In this document: one piece after another, positions 48,186-56,086 of the stretch | Numbering within the stretch: position 1 is the first letter of the stretch | Layout of the letters: every line of letters begins with the position of its first letter | Assembly: GCA_002173415.2 (NCBI GenBank) | Contig: NHNK02000010.1 | Span: 1 to 64,000 of the forward strand | DNA length: 64,000 nucleotides | Source of the DNA: Marinomonas agarivorans | Lineage (GTDB): Bacteria; Pseudomonadota; Gammaproteobacteria; Pseudomonadales; Marinomonadaceae | Reading direction: 5' to 3' | Program-made: the position numbers and the translations under genes | The notes under the pieces: model-generated | Told to the model about the DNA's origin: nothing | Seen by the model: the letters and a program-made list of their open reading frames with translations, nothing else | Databases searched by the model: none

Positions 48186-48512
48186 ATGCTTTATGTAACA
48201 GAGCAAATAGTAGAAAGTCTACGAGAATCACGCATACGTAAAGGTTTGAGCCAGAGAGAGCTGAGTGCTCGCTCTGGGGTGCCGCAAAGTCATATCTCGA
48301 AAATCGAATCGGGTGGTGTTGATCTAAGAATTTCCAGCTTGATTGCACTCGCTCGTGTACTTGACCTCGAGCTATTTGTGGCACCGAAAAAATCGGTTCC
48401 AGCAATAAAATCGATTATTCGAAGCAGCAAAGATCGAACTAGCACAGGCAGCCATAATGAGGATGAACAGAGATCACCTGCGTATCGCTTGGATGGAGAT
48501 AACAATGACTAA
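48186..48512 (+). CDS. hipB: HipB-type antitoxin, XRE HTH protein
   Basis: The 108-aa Cro/CI-like HTH has the residue pattern RKGLSQRELSARSGVPQSHISKIESGGVDLRISSL at about 18-52. The C-terminal tail is long, polar and rich in S, R and D. Its stop overlaps the hipA start by 8 nt (hipA ATG at 48505), the classic coupled hipBA layout. It should bind and repress its own promoter with HipA. Confidence 0.88.
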   Translation: MLYVTEQIVESLRESRIRKGLSQRELSARSGVPQSHISKIESGGVDLRISSLIALARVLDLELFVAPKKSVPAIKSIIRSSKDRTSTGSHNEDEQRSPAYRLDGDNND

Positions 48513-49734
48513 CCATGTCTCCACACTTAATGTCTTGCTCTACGGTGAACCTATCGCAACAATTACCCATGTTGGCAATGATAGAACGCTATTTGCCTTT
48601 AACGATGCCTACATGAATAACGAATCTCGGCCTGTATTAGGGCTTGGTTTTAAAGATTCCCTAGGTGACTTGCTCACGGAGTTTAAACCTACCCAAACCA
48701 AATTAACCCCATTTTTCTCCAATTTATTGCCTGAAGAAACGATGCGCAACTACCTAGCAGAACGCGCAGGCGTAAACCCAGCACGGGAGTTTTTTCTGTT
48801 ATGGATGTTAGGGCAGGATTTAGCAGGCGCCATTACGGTCGAACCTGCCGATGGTGAAATGTTGCCATCAAACATACGCCAAGGTATCGAAGAGAAGATG
48901 ACCCATGAGGCGCCAATGCGTTTTTCATTGGCGGGTGTGCAGTTAAAATTTTCGGCCGTGCAACAGTCCAATAGCGGACTAACTATTCCAGCGACAGGTC
49001 AAGGTGGCTCATGGATTGTGAAATTGCCATCATCTCGTTTTGATGGCGTACCCGAAAATGAATATTCAATGATGACACTGGCTCGACAGCTAGGCATGGA
49101 TGTGCCAGCAATTCAACTGCTACCCATTAACCAGATTGCTAATATTCCAGCAGGGATTGGTAAGTTTGGCGCCTATTTTGACAAGGCTCAGGCCTTTGCT
49201 ATCAAACGTTTTGATCGTGCTGATGGACAAGCAATACACATCGAAGACTTTGCGCAAATCTTTGGCGTATACCCGCAAGACAAATACAAAAAAGCCAGTA
49301 TGGCCAATATTGCTCAGGTTATCGGTATTGAAGGCCAAGAAGCAGACATAACTGAATTTACCCGCAGATTGGTGTTCAATACGCTCATTGGTAATGCAGA
49401 TATGCACTTGAAAAACTGGTCTGTCATTTACAAAGACAAACGCACTGCATCCATTGCCCCCGCATACGACTTTGTCTCCACCATTCCTTACCTCCCTGAC
49501 GATAGTGCCTCACTAAAGGTGAGTCGCAGCAAAAAATTCAGCGATTTTACACTGGATGAATTATCCCACTTAGCAGCGAAAGCCATGCTGCCAGAAAAAC
49601 TGGTGTTGGATACAGCCAAACAAACCGTGGCAGATTTTCACGAAATATGGGCAAAAGAAAAACACCACCTACCGCTCACCAAATCTATGATTAACGCTAT
49701 TGAAGAGCACGTGCAAAGTATCCCACTGCGTTAG
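48505..49734 (+). CDS. hipA: HipA-type serine/threonine kinase toxin
   Basis: With the start at ATG 48505 (GGAG upstream, within the hipB end) the protein is 409 aa. It has the N-terminal HipA_N domain (LNVLLYGEPIATI, FKPTQTKLTPFFSNLLPEE) and the kinase fold: the ATP-binding WIVKLPSS, FAIKRFDR, the catalytic loop LIGNADMHLKNWSV (Asp near residue 298) and the metal site APAYDFVST. HipA of E. coli phosphorylates GltX and induces persistence. The target here is unknown. Confidence 0.92.
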   Translation: MTNHVSTLNVLLYGEPIATITHVGNDRTLFAFNDAYMNNESRPVLGLGFKDSLGDLLTEFKPTQTKLTPFFSNLLPEETMRNYLAERAGVNPAREFFLLWMLGQDLAGAITVEPADGEMLPSNIRQGIEEKMTHEAPMRFSLAGVQLKFSAVQQSNSGLTIPATGQGGSWIVKLPSSRFDGVPENEYSMMTLARQLGMDVPAIQLLPINQIANIPAGIGKFGAYFDKAQAFAIKRFDRADGQAIHIEDFAQIFGVYPQDKYKKASMANIAQVIGIEGQEADITEFTRRLVFNTLIGNADMHLKNWSVIYKDKRTASIAPAYDFVSTIPYLPDDSASLKVSRSKKFSDFTLDELSHLAAKAMLPEKLVLDTAKQTVADFHEIWAKEKHHLPLTKSMINAIEEHVQSIPLR

Positions 49735-49907
49735 CTGGGTGTGTTCTGTATGTGTTTTATCTGCCCCCAAATATATTTATAATCTAAATTATTAATTTTA
49801 CTGTTGATTTATCCAGTCTTTTAGGGCGTAATGGGTGGTGTTGTATCGCTGTTGTTTTCTTTGTTGGTTTTGTGACTTTTTAAAAGAAAAGCGGATTTTA
49901 TGAAGGC

Positions 49908-49941
49908 GCTGCCTCAAGGTGTTCGCGCACCTTGAGGCAGC
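49908..49941 (+). repeat. Perfect 14-bp hairpin in the leader of the HEPN gene
   Basis: GCTGCCTCAAGGTG (49908-49921) pairs perfectly with 49928-49941 around the loop TTCGCG. There is no T-tract. It ends 31 nt before the chosen start of the HEPN protein, so it should form in that mRNA or act as a protein-binding palindrome. Confidence 0.75.
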
Positions 49942-49972
49942 TAACCACAACAGATACCAAGGATTATCCATT

Positions 49973-51208
49973 ATGGCTAAATGTACTATACCGTCAGTTT
50001 GGCGTTCACCCCAAGGGTTTTGTGAAACTTTTTCTGCTGCGTTATCGTCTGCGGCGCTTTCTTCCAACTTGCATGCTTCCTCTGTGTCTTCATCTTCCGG
50101 CCATCGAGCGGTTCGTGCTTGTTATGAGGTGAAAGAGCCATCAGCGCAATATAGGCCATCAGCGCAAAAATATCGGTCTGCAATAGATGAATATCAGTCA
50201 CGAGAGGCGCTGTTTACTCACCTGCTACCCCATTTGGATCACGCCAAGCGGCGGCAATTGCAGCAAGTATTGGCGTTGCTTTTAAATGAAGATACGGATG
50301 AACCGCGTGAAGGCAATTGGCGTGGTTTGTCCAAGGCGGTAAAGCCCAGCATGCTGATTTTGTTTGGTAGCCACGCTCGAGAGAATGCTCAAGAGAGTGC
50401 GCTTGAGGGTGGGCGAAAGAATGCGCCTGAACCACTTTCTGATCCTTTTTCCAGTGCCTTTGCTAGCCCCTTTTCTAGTGCCTTTGCTAGTAAAAGCCAA
50501 CCCTGTTTTGATCTCCTAGCCATTGTGAAAAACGATGGGGTAGCGAAGAAGATTGAGCGCAAAGATGCCTTGTTTAACGCCTTGAGAAAACAAGTGGAGA
50601 CGCCAGTGCATTTGATTGTGGAAGACATCCACAGCGTTAATCGTGCTCTTAGCCGTGGCATTCCGTTTTATACGGATTTATTGCATGAGGGTAAGGTGCT
50701 TTACGATACCAATGAGTATCATTTGGCGCATCCCTTTATCTTGTCGCCCAGCGAACGCTATCGAGCTGCGCAGGCGGATTTTGAGCATTGGTTTTCCAAG
50801 GCGTTGATTTTGCGTAAGAGTTTTACTCTGCACTTTTTGGAGCAGGATTACAGCGAAGCGGCGTTCTTGTTGCATCAGATTGCCGAGCGTTTGTATGGCG
50901 CGATGTTGTTGGTGTTTTCTCGTTATAACCCCAGCAGTCACGATTTGCGCAAATTGGGGTTGCGAGCAGCGAGTTTATCCAGTGAGCTGGCGCCTAAGTT
51001 TTTAGCCGTCTTCCCCCAAACAAACGAGTTTGAGCAACGTTGTTTTAGCTTGCTGCGCAGCGCCTATGTGAATGCGCGCTATAAGCCTAGTTTTGTTATT
51101 AGTCACGCAGAGCTTACGTGGTTGTCGCAACGGGTGTGGTACTTGCAGGTGCTGGTCGAACAGTGCTGCCGTGCGCGTATTGCCAGTTATTCGATGTACG
51201 ATTCTTAG
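49973..51208 (+). CDS. Fused nucleotidyltransferase-HEPN protein
   Basis: Starting at ATG 49973 (AAGGA upstream) the 411-aa protein has a low-complexity N-terminus, a nucleotidyltransferase-like domain (LILFGSHAREN; then after a long insert FDLLAIV), and a HEPN domain with helices ending in a Rx5H motif (RYNPSSH, about residues 317-323) followed by DLRKLG. In the NTase the usual first Asp of SDxDL is replaced (CFDLL) and an insert of about 30 aa separates it from GSHAR, so catalysis is doubtful. Rx4-6H is the RNase motif of HEPN toxins. Several short internal tandem duplications are seen. It may be a single-chain toxin-antitoxin or RNA-processing protein. Confidence 0.7.
   Translation: MAKCTIPSVWRSPQGFCETFSAALSSAALSSNLHASSVSSSSGHRAVRACYEVKEPSAQYRPSAQKYRSAIDEYQSREALFTHLLPHLDHAKRRQLQQVLALLLNEDTDEPREGNWRGLSKAVKPSMLILFGSHARENAQESALEGGRKNAPEPLSDPFSSAFASPFSSAFASKSQPCFDLLAIVKNDGVAKKIERKDALFNALRKQVETPVHLIVEDIHSVNRALSRGIPFYTDLLHEGKVLYDTNEYHLAHPFILSPSERYRAAQADFEHWFSKALILRKSFTLHFLEQDYSEAAFLLHQIAERLYGAMLLVFSRYNPSSHDLRKLGLRAASLSSELAPKFLAVFPQTNEFEQRCFSLLRSAYVNARYKPSFVISHAELTWLSQRVWYLQVLVEQCCRARIASYSMYDS
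50137..50172 (+). repeat. 18-bp tandem duplication inside the HEPN gene
   Basis: GCCATCAGCGCAATATAG (50137-50154) followed by GCCATCAGCGCAAAAATA (50155-50172). It encodes the PSAQYR and PSAQKY repeats and keeps the frame. A weaker 15-bp pair at 50033-50062 encodes SAALS twice. Confidence 0.6.
50444..50491 (+). repeat. 24-bp tandem repeat inside the HEPN gene, two copies
   Basis: Two in-frame copies (50444-50467 and 50468-50491) encode PFSSAFAS twice within the insert that splits the nucleotidyltransferase motif. It is a recent tandem duplication. Confidence 0.8.
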
Positions 51209-51474
51209 TTTGTTTTATCTTGGGCTGGCTCTCAATAGGTGCGTGCCGCCCTTTTTTAGTGCCAAAAATAAGAGTTGTAGAGCAAGAGGGGAGTGGTTTC
51301 TGCTTTCTTATTTTTCTAACTTGTTGATGTGTAAATGCATTTTTTATCTGGCATAGGCATTGCTTTGAGAAGAGTGTTAAGCATCAAGAGTGTAACCAAC
51401 TACGTGGTCACAGCGTAGTTGCAATAGGTTACTCAGTTTGCAACAATTTGCTAACACAATCTGCTAAATAGACA
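51209..51474. other. Intergenic region before the guanidine riboswitch
   Basis: No gene seen. It contains an 8-bp inverted repeat (CAACTACG 51397-51404 with CGTAGTTG 51414-51421), nested inside GTAACC and GGTTAC at 51392-51397 and 51428-51433. The promoter of the guanidine operon must lie here or just left of the riboswitch; TTGCAA at 51438-51443 is a weak -35 candidate. Confidence 0.4.
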
Positions 51475-51562
51475 TCTAGGGTTCCAGCTACCAGTTAGTG
51501 TTCGGACCGAGAGTTGTCAACCTCATTTGAGGTCACACGGAGGGATAAAAGCCCGGGAGAAC
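51475..51562 (+). ncRNA. Guanidine-I riboswitch (ykkC class)
   Basis: The ykkC signature is visible: CTAGGGTTCCAG at 51477-51488, GGACCGAGAG at 51504-51513, then CACACGGAGGGATAAAAGCC around 51534-51553, then CGGGAGA at 51554-51560. The motif order and purine-rich core match the guanidine-I aptamer. It is followed by an ABC transporter and guanidine-degrading genes, the natural context of this class. In such elements guanidine binding raises expression. The expression platform between 51561 and the start at 51625 was not resolved. Confidence 0.92.
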
Positions 51563-51624
51563 AGCCAGTATTTGGTTATGTCTCTTGTGCCGATATCAAT
51601 AGTGACAAAAATGGGGGTTATCTG

Positions 51625-52770
51625 ATGAAAAATCGTGTTACAGCAAACCGTGTTCTATCTTGTAAAACATCTCATACACATTCTCGTGAAATATCGCCAA
51701 TATCTGGCAAAAAAAGCGTTATCCATTCTCTTTTTGTAGCAAGTTTGCTGCTTTTTTCTTGCTTTTCTAACAGCGCATTGGCGGCCGAAAAAACCAAATT
51801 TACGCTAGCATGGTCCATTTATGTGGGCTGGATGCCGTGGGATTACGCCGATCATTCTGGTGTGCTCGATAAATGGGCGGACAAATACGGCATCGAAATC
51901 GATGTGGTGCAGGTCAATGATTATATAGAGTCGATTAACCAATTTACCGCAGGTCAGTTTGATGCCACTGTGATGACCAATATGGACGCTCTGACCATTC
52001 CCGCCGCCAGCGGGGTAGATGCTACCGCCTTGATCGTTGGGGATTTTTCCGATGGTAACGATGGTATCGTGATGAAGAAGGGCAAATCGCTCAAGGCGCT
52101 GAAAGGCCAAAAGGTCAACTTGGTGGAGCTGAGTGTCTCGCACTATTTGTTAGCGCGTGGGTTAGAAAGTGTGGGACTGGCTGAAAAAGATGTGAAGGTT
52201 GTTAACACATCCGATGCGGATTTAGTCGCCGCCTACAGCACCAAAGACGTTACTTCCGTGGTGACATGGAACCCACTATTAAGCGAAATTACTCGCCAAC
52301 CCAATGCCTCTCTCTTGTTTAGTTCAGCGGACATTCCGGGTGAAATTATTGATTTGTTAGTGGTGAATACCGACACGCTCAACGCCAACCCAGCATTGGG
52401 TAAAGCGCTGACCGGAGCATGGTACGAAATCATGGCCATGATGACATCCTCTACTCAAGGCGACAGCGCCAAATCCTATATGGCGCAGGCATCTGGTACA
52501 GACCTAGCGGGCTACAAGGTACAACTACAAGCCACCAACATGTTCTATGATCCGCAAAGTGCGGTGAACTTTACCAACAGTGTCGAGCTGACTCGCACAA
52601 TGGAGAAAGTCAGCGAATTTTCTTTTCAGCATGGCCTACTCGGTGATGGTGCGCCTGACGCCAAATTTATTGGTATTGAAACCCCAGCAGGCCTTTATGG
52701 TAATGGCCAAAATATCAAATTGCGCTTCACGGCGGATTACATGCAAATGGCCGCAGACGGCAAGTTATAA
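51625..52770 (+). CDS. ABC transporter substrate-binding protein for guanidine uptake
   Basis: Starting at ATG 51625 the 381-aa protein has an unusually long N-terminus before its hydrophobic signal segment (about residues 34-50, ending SNSALA). The binding domain has the NMT1/TauA-like fold (YVGWMPWDYADHSG, QFTAGQFDATVMTNMDALTIPAASGVD, LLARGLESVG). It is the nitrate/sulfonate/taurine type of system found near urea/guanidine carboxylases. The reading frame is open further upstream through the riboswitch, which argues for the chosen start. A shorter start after the long leader is possible. Confidence 0.87.
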   Translation: MKNRVTANRVLSCKTSHTHSREISPISGKKSVIHSLFVASLLLFSCFSNSALAAEKTKFTLAWSIYVGWMPWDYADHSGVLDKWADKYGIEIDVVQVNDYIESINQFTAGQFDATVMTNMDALTIPAASGVDATALIVGDFSDGNDGIVMKKGKSLKALKGQKVNLVELSVSHYLLARGLESVGLAEKDVKVVNTSDADLVAAYSTKDVTSVVTWNPLLSEITRQPNASLLFSSADIPGEIIDLLVVNTDTLNANPALGKALTGAWYEIMAMMTSSTQGDSAKSYMAQASGTDLAGYKVQLQATNMFYDPQSAVNFTNSVELTRTMEKVSEFSFQHGLLGDGAPDAKFIGIETPAGLYGNGQNIKLRFTADYMQMAADGKL

Positions 52771-52795
52771 GGCTATTTAAGAGAAGGAGAAGGCT

Positions 52796-53626
52796 ATGGC
52801 AAAAATCATGAATTATTGCCCACCAAGGACGGGTCGACTGCTATTAGGCATGTTGCCGTTTATTCTGCTGATCGCCGTCTATTTGATGGCGTCGGATGCC
52901 AGATTGGCAGTTAACCCCGCGGACAAATTGCTGCCGTCTATCGACAGCTTTGTTAGCGCCATTGATCGTATGGCATTTACGCCCAGCAAACGTACTGGTG
53001 AGTACTTACTGCTGACAGACACCCTTGCCAGTCTATCTCGTCTGGCAATGGGGGTGGGTGTCAGTGCCCTGATTGGCTTATCGATTGGTATTGCCACGGG
53101 CGTTATACCACTGGTGCGCTCAACCTTTTCGCCTTTGGTGACGGCCTTGTCGTTAATTCCACCGATGGCGATTTTGCCGATTCTATTTATCTCGTTCGGT
53201 TTGGGGGAATTATCCAAAGTCATGCTAATCGTGATTGGCATAGGTCCCATTATCGTGCGGGATATTCAATTGCGGGTACTCAGTCTGCCAGAAGAACAGT
53301 TGATTAAAGCACAAACATTGGGCGGGAACAGTTGGCAAATTATTGTACGTGTGGTGTTACCACAAATTATGCCAAAGCTAATCGAGGCTATTCGCCTGAC
53401 ATTAGGCAGTGCGTGGCTGTTTTTGATTGCCGCCGAAGCCATTGTCGCCACTGAAGGCTTGGGCTATCGCATCTTTTTAGTACGTCGATATTTGTCGATG
53501 GATGTGATTTTGCCCTATGTATGTTGGATTACCTTACTGGCGTATTTGATGGATTGGCTGTTGCGTCTGCTGTCACAACGACTCAGCCCTTGGTATCACC
53601 AATCTCAAGGAGAATCGAATGGATAA
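52796..53626 (+). CDS. ABC transporter permease for guanidine uptake
   Basis: The 276-aa protein has about six transmembrane segments and the EAA motif region EEQLIKAQTLGGNSWQIIVRVVLPQIMPKLIEAIRLTLGSAW (near residues 165-205). It is of the TauC/SsuC permease class. It starts 25 nt after the binding protein and its end overlaps the ATPase start by 8 nt. Confidence 0.9.
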   Translation: MAKIMNYCPPRTGRLLLGMLPFILLIAVYLMASDARLAVNPADKLLPSIDSFVSAIDRMAFTPSKRTGEYLLLTDTLASLSRLAMGVGVSALIGLSIGIATGVIPLVRSTFSPLVTALSLIPPMAILPILFISFGLGELSKVMLIVIGIGPIIVRDIQLRVLSLPEEQLIKAQTLGGNSWQIIVRVVLPQIMPKLIEAIRLTLGSAWLFLIAAEAIVATEGLGYRIFLVRRYLSMDVILPYVCWITLLAYLMDWLLRLLSQRLSPWYHQSQGESNG

Positions 53627-54395
53627 TACAAACAACATCATTGAAATTAAACAGTTATGGAAAGAATACGGTGCCAATATTGTACTTGAACGGCTAAACC
53701 TGAATGTAAAAGAAGGGGACTTCGTCAGCATAGTGGGGGCGTCTGGCTGCGGTAAAACCACGTTTTTGAATATGTTACTAGGCACAGAGCAACCCAGTCG
53801 TGGTGAAATCCTGTTGGATGGTATGCCTATCAGTCGAGAGCCCAGTGTTGAGCGTGGCATTGTTTTTCAAAAGTATTCTGTGTTTCCGCACTTAACCGTA
53901 TTGGAGAACGTTACCCTCGGGCTTGAGTTTGATGCTGGCAGTGTAACCAGCATGATGTTAGGTCGCAGCTTTGCGGTGCACAAAACACACATTACTGATG
54001 AAGCAGCTCAAATGCTAAAACGCGTTGGGTTAGAAGATGCAATGCACAAGTATCCACACGAATTATCCGGCGGTATGCGCCAACGTTTATCCATTGCGCA
54101 GGCCCTAATCAAAAAACCGCGTATTTTGCTGCTAGATGAACCGTTTGGGGCACTGGACCCAGGTATTCGCAAGGACATGCATGCCCTTATTACCTCGTTA
54201 TGGCAGCAGCAAAAACTGACCATTTTTATGATTACCCATGATTTAAGTGAAGGGTTTGCCTTGGGCAATCGCCTATGGGTGTTTGACCACGTGAGAAAAG
54301 ATGACCAAGCCCAAGGGCGCTATGGGGCGCAGGTTACCTTTGATATTGATACACAGCAAGACACAACTAGTGAGCGAAAAGCCGTGATGGCCTAG
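53619..54395 (+). CDS. ABC transporter ATP-binding protein for guanidine uptake
   Basis: The 258-aa ABC protein has Walker A GASGCGKTT (residues 39-47), the Q-loop near GIVFQKYSVFPHLTVLENV, signature LSGGMRQRLSIAQAL, Walker B RILLLDEPFGALDP and the switch His in ITHDLS. It has the SsuB/TauB look with a nonstandard insert (LEFDAGSVTSMMLGRSF). It overlaps the permease by 8 nt. Confidence 0.92.
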   Translation: MDNTNNIIEIKQLWKEYGANIVLERLNLNVKEGDFVSIVGASGCGKTTFLNMLLGTEQPSRGEILLDGMPISREPSVERGIVFQKYSVFPHLTVLENVTLGLEFDAGSVTSMMLGRSFAVHKTHITDEAAQMLKRVGLEDAMHKYPHELSGGMRQRLSIAQALIKKPRILLLDEPFGALDPGIRKDMHALITSLWQQQKLTIFMITHDLSEGFALGNRLWVFDHVRKDDQAQGRYGAQVTFDIDTQQDTTSERKAVMA

Positions 54396-54445
54396 AGAAA
54401 ACGCAGATAAGTCTTCCTAAACAACAACTGAGTGAGGCACGAATC

Positions 54446-55195
54446 ATGTCAGCAAACGAATCACCTATTTTTACCGAGCATTTACCTGGGGCTTCCCATT
54501 GGTCGATGGTTATTCCCCGAGGTCGAACGGTGCGATTTCGGGATGTGGAAGGGGGCGCCAATGTTAGCGTCTTATTTTATAACCCCAACAACTTACTAGA
54601 GCGTTATAACGCGCCTGACACCCTAAAATGTCAGCACACCTTCAAATTAACCCAAGGGCACTGTTTGTATTCGGACATGGGGCGCATTTTCTGCTCTATC
54701 GTCCGTGATGACACAGGCTGGATCGATACAGTCTGTGGCGTTACCAACAAAGCCAAAGTGGCTGAAAAATGGGGCGCAAAGGACTACCAAAATGAGCGCA
54801 ACCTGTGGAAACAAAATGGATACGACGCCTTACTGGTAGAAATCGCCAAATACGGTTTAGGCAAGCGCGATTTAGCCGCTAACCTAAACCTGTTTAGCAA
54901 AGTCACAACGGACGCCGAAGGTAATCTAGGTTATGTGCCAAAGCACAGTGTTGCAGGCAGTTGCATAGATTTGCGTTTTGAAATGGACACCCTGTTGGTG
55001 ATGACAACCTGCCCACACCCATTAAACCCTGCACAAGATTACCCACATCAAGCTGTTGATGTGGACGTATTGGCTTCAGATCCCGTGACAGAGGATGATC
55101 TCTGCTTGAATTCGCACCCTGAAAATCGTCGCGGTTTTGCCAATAACAATCGCTACTTTACCGAACCAGACATGATTTTGCCGAGCCAGACATGA
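54446..55195 (+). CDS. DUF1989 protein, carboxyguanidine deiminase subunit (UAAP1)
   Basis: The 249-aa protein is of the urea-amidolyase-associated type 1: DVEGGANVSVLFYNPNNLLERYN near residues 34-56, LYSDMGRIFCSIV, GKRDLAANLNLFSKV and the metal-ligand region TTCPHPLNPAQDY. With the next gene it is now known as the CgdAB carboxyguanidine deiminase. The C-terminus is altered by a 20-bp tandem duplication, which replaces the likely original DMI-stop by DMILPSQT-stop. The protein otherwise has normal length. Confidence 0.87.
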   Translation: MSANESPIFTEHLPGASHWSMVIPRGRTVRFRDVEGGANVSVLFYNPNNLLERYNAPDTLKCQHTFKLTQGHCLYSDMGRIFCSIVRDDTGWIDTVCGVTNKAKVAEKWGAKDYQNERNLWKQNGYDALLVEIAKYGLGKRDLAANLNLFSKVTTDAEGNLGYVPKHSVAGSCIDLRFEMDTLLVMTTCPHPLNPAQDYPHQAVDVDVLASDPVTEDDLCLNSHPENRRGFANNNRYFTEPDMILPSQT

Positions 55196-55220
55196 TTTAA
55201 CCGAGCCAGATATAGCTCAA
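55161..55220 (+). repeat. 20-bp tandem repeat, three copies, over the end of the DUF1989 gene
   Basis: Three exact-register copies start at 55161, 55181 and 55201 (consensus CCGAGCCAGACATGATTTAA). The first lies in the coding end, the second contains the stop at 55193-55195 in another frame, and the third lies beyond it. Confidence 0.9.
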
Positions 55221-55236
55221 TGGGCCATAACTGTTT

Positions 55237-55311
55237 CATAAGAGACGGTCCTATAAAAGACGGCCCCATAAAAAACGGTTCCATAAAATAAGACCTCATA
55301 AAAGACGACAG
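55237..55311 (+). repeat. 15-bp tandem repeat, five copies, between the two DUF1989 genes
   Basis: Copies begin at 55237, 55252, 55267, 55282 and 55297 in exact register, consensus CATAAAAGACGGTCC; copy 4 has diverged. With the preceding 20-bp array almost the entire gap is repeat. The last copy supplies part of the ribosome site (CAGGAG) of the second gene. Confidence 0.85.
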
Positions 55312-55320
55312 GAGCATAAG

Positions 55321-55962
55321 ATGATAGTACCCAGCTCATTACAAACGACCGATGCGGTTCGGCGAGATTTAGTGCCCGCAGGTGATTACTACATGAAGGT
55401 GGTAAAGCAAGGCCAAACCATGCGCATTCTGGATGTGGAAGGCAATCAAGCAGCGGACACCTTATTTTACAATGCCAATGACCCAAGTGAGCGTTACAGT
55501 GCCATTGATACCATTCGTGAGCAGGGCAATGTGTATTTGAGTACAGGCACCAAACTTTTGTCGGATGTTGGCAATGTGATGTTAGAAATTGTGGCCGATA
55601 CCTGTGGACGTCACGACACCCTAGGCGGAGCGTGTGCCACCGAAAGTAACACAGTGCGTTATTCGTTAGACAAAAAGTGTATGCATGCCTGTCGTGATAG
55701 TTGGTTACTGGCAGTGACCGAAAACGAACAGTTTGGTATGAATAAGCGCGATATTACCCACAATATTAACTTCTTCATGAATGTGCCCATCACAGAAACA
55801 GGCGGTTTAACCTTTGAAGATGGCATCAGTGGTGCAGGCAAATACGTTGAATTGAAAGCGCATATGGATGTGATTGTGTTGCTGTCAAATTGCCCACAAC
55901 TTAACAACCCTTGTAACGCCTATAACCCAACGCCGGTTGAAGTGCTGGTGTGGGATCAATAG
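55321..55962 (+). CDS. DUF1989 protein, carboxyguanidine deiminase subunit (UAAP2)
   Basis: The 213-aa protein has the core [59 protein letters not shown], the CMHACRDSW cysteine/histidine site, [18 protein letters not shown], and the end [18 protein letters not shown]. It is the second subunit that pairs with the upstream DUF1989 protein to deiminate carboxyguanidine. CAGGAG lies 6 nt before ATG. It is followed by a 125-nt gap with a loosely repeated AATAGCAGGTCA. Confidence 0.87.
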   Translation: MIVPSSLQTTDAVRRDLVPAGDYYMKVVKQGQTMRILDVEGNQAADTLFYNANDPSERYSAIDTIREQGNVYLSTGTKLLSDVGNVMLEIVADTCGRHDTLGGACATESNTVRYSLDKKCMHACRDSWLLAVTENEQFGMNKRDITHNINFFMNVPITETGGLTFEDGISGAGKYVELKAHMDVIVLLSNCPQLNNPCNAYNPTPVEVLVWDQ

Positions 55963-56086
55963 CAGGTCAAGATGAAGAAGTTGAGATGAACAAATAGCAG
56001 GTCAGATCAATCACCCCATGAGCAGAGGACGACCTCATCAACGCTCACATTAACACTGGGACGACCCAGAACGAACGGATATATTT

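Noticed and set aside
55217-55486. Leftward frame with a repeated FYGTV-like pentapeptide
   Set aside because: It is the translation of the 15-bp non-coding array on the opposite strand, plus antisense of the second DUF1989 gene.
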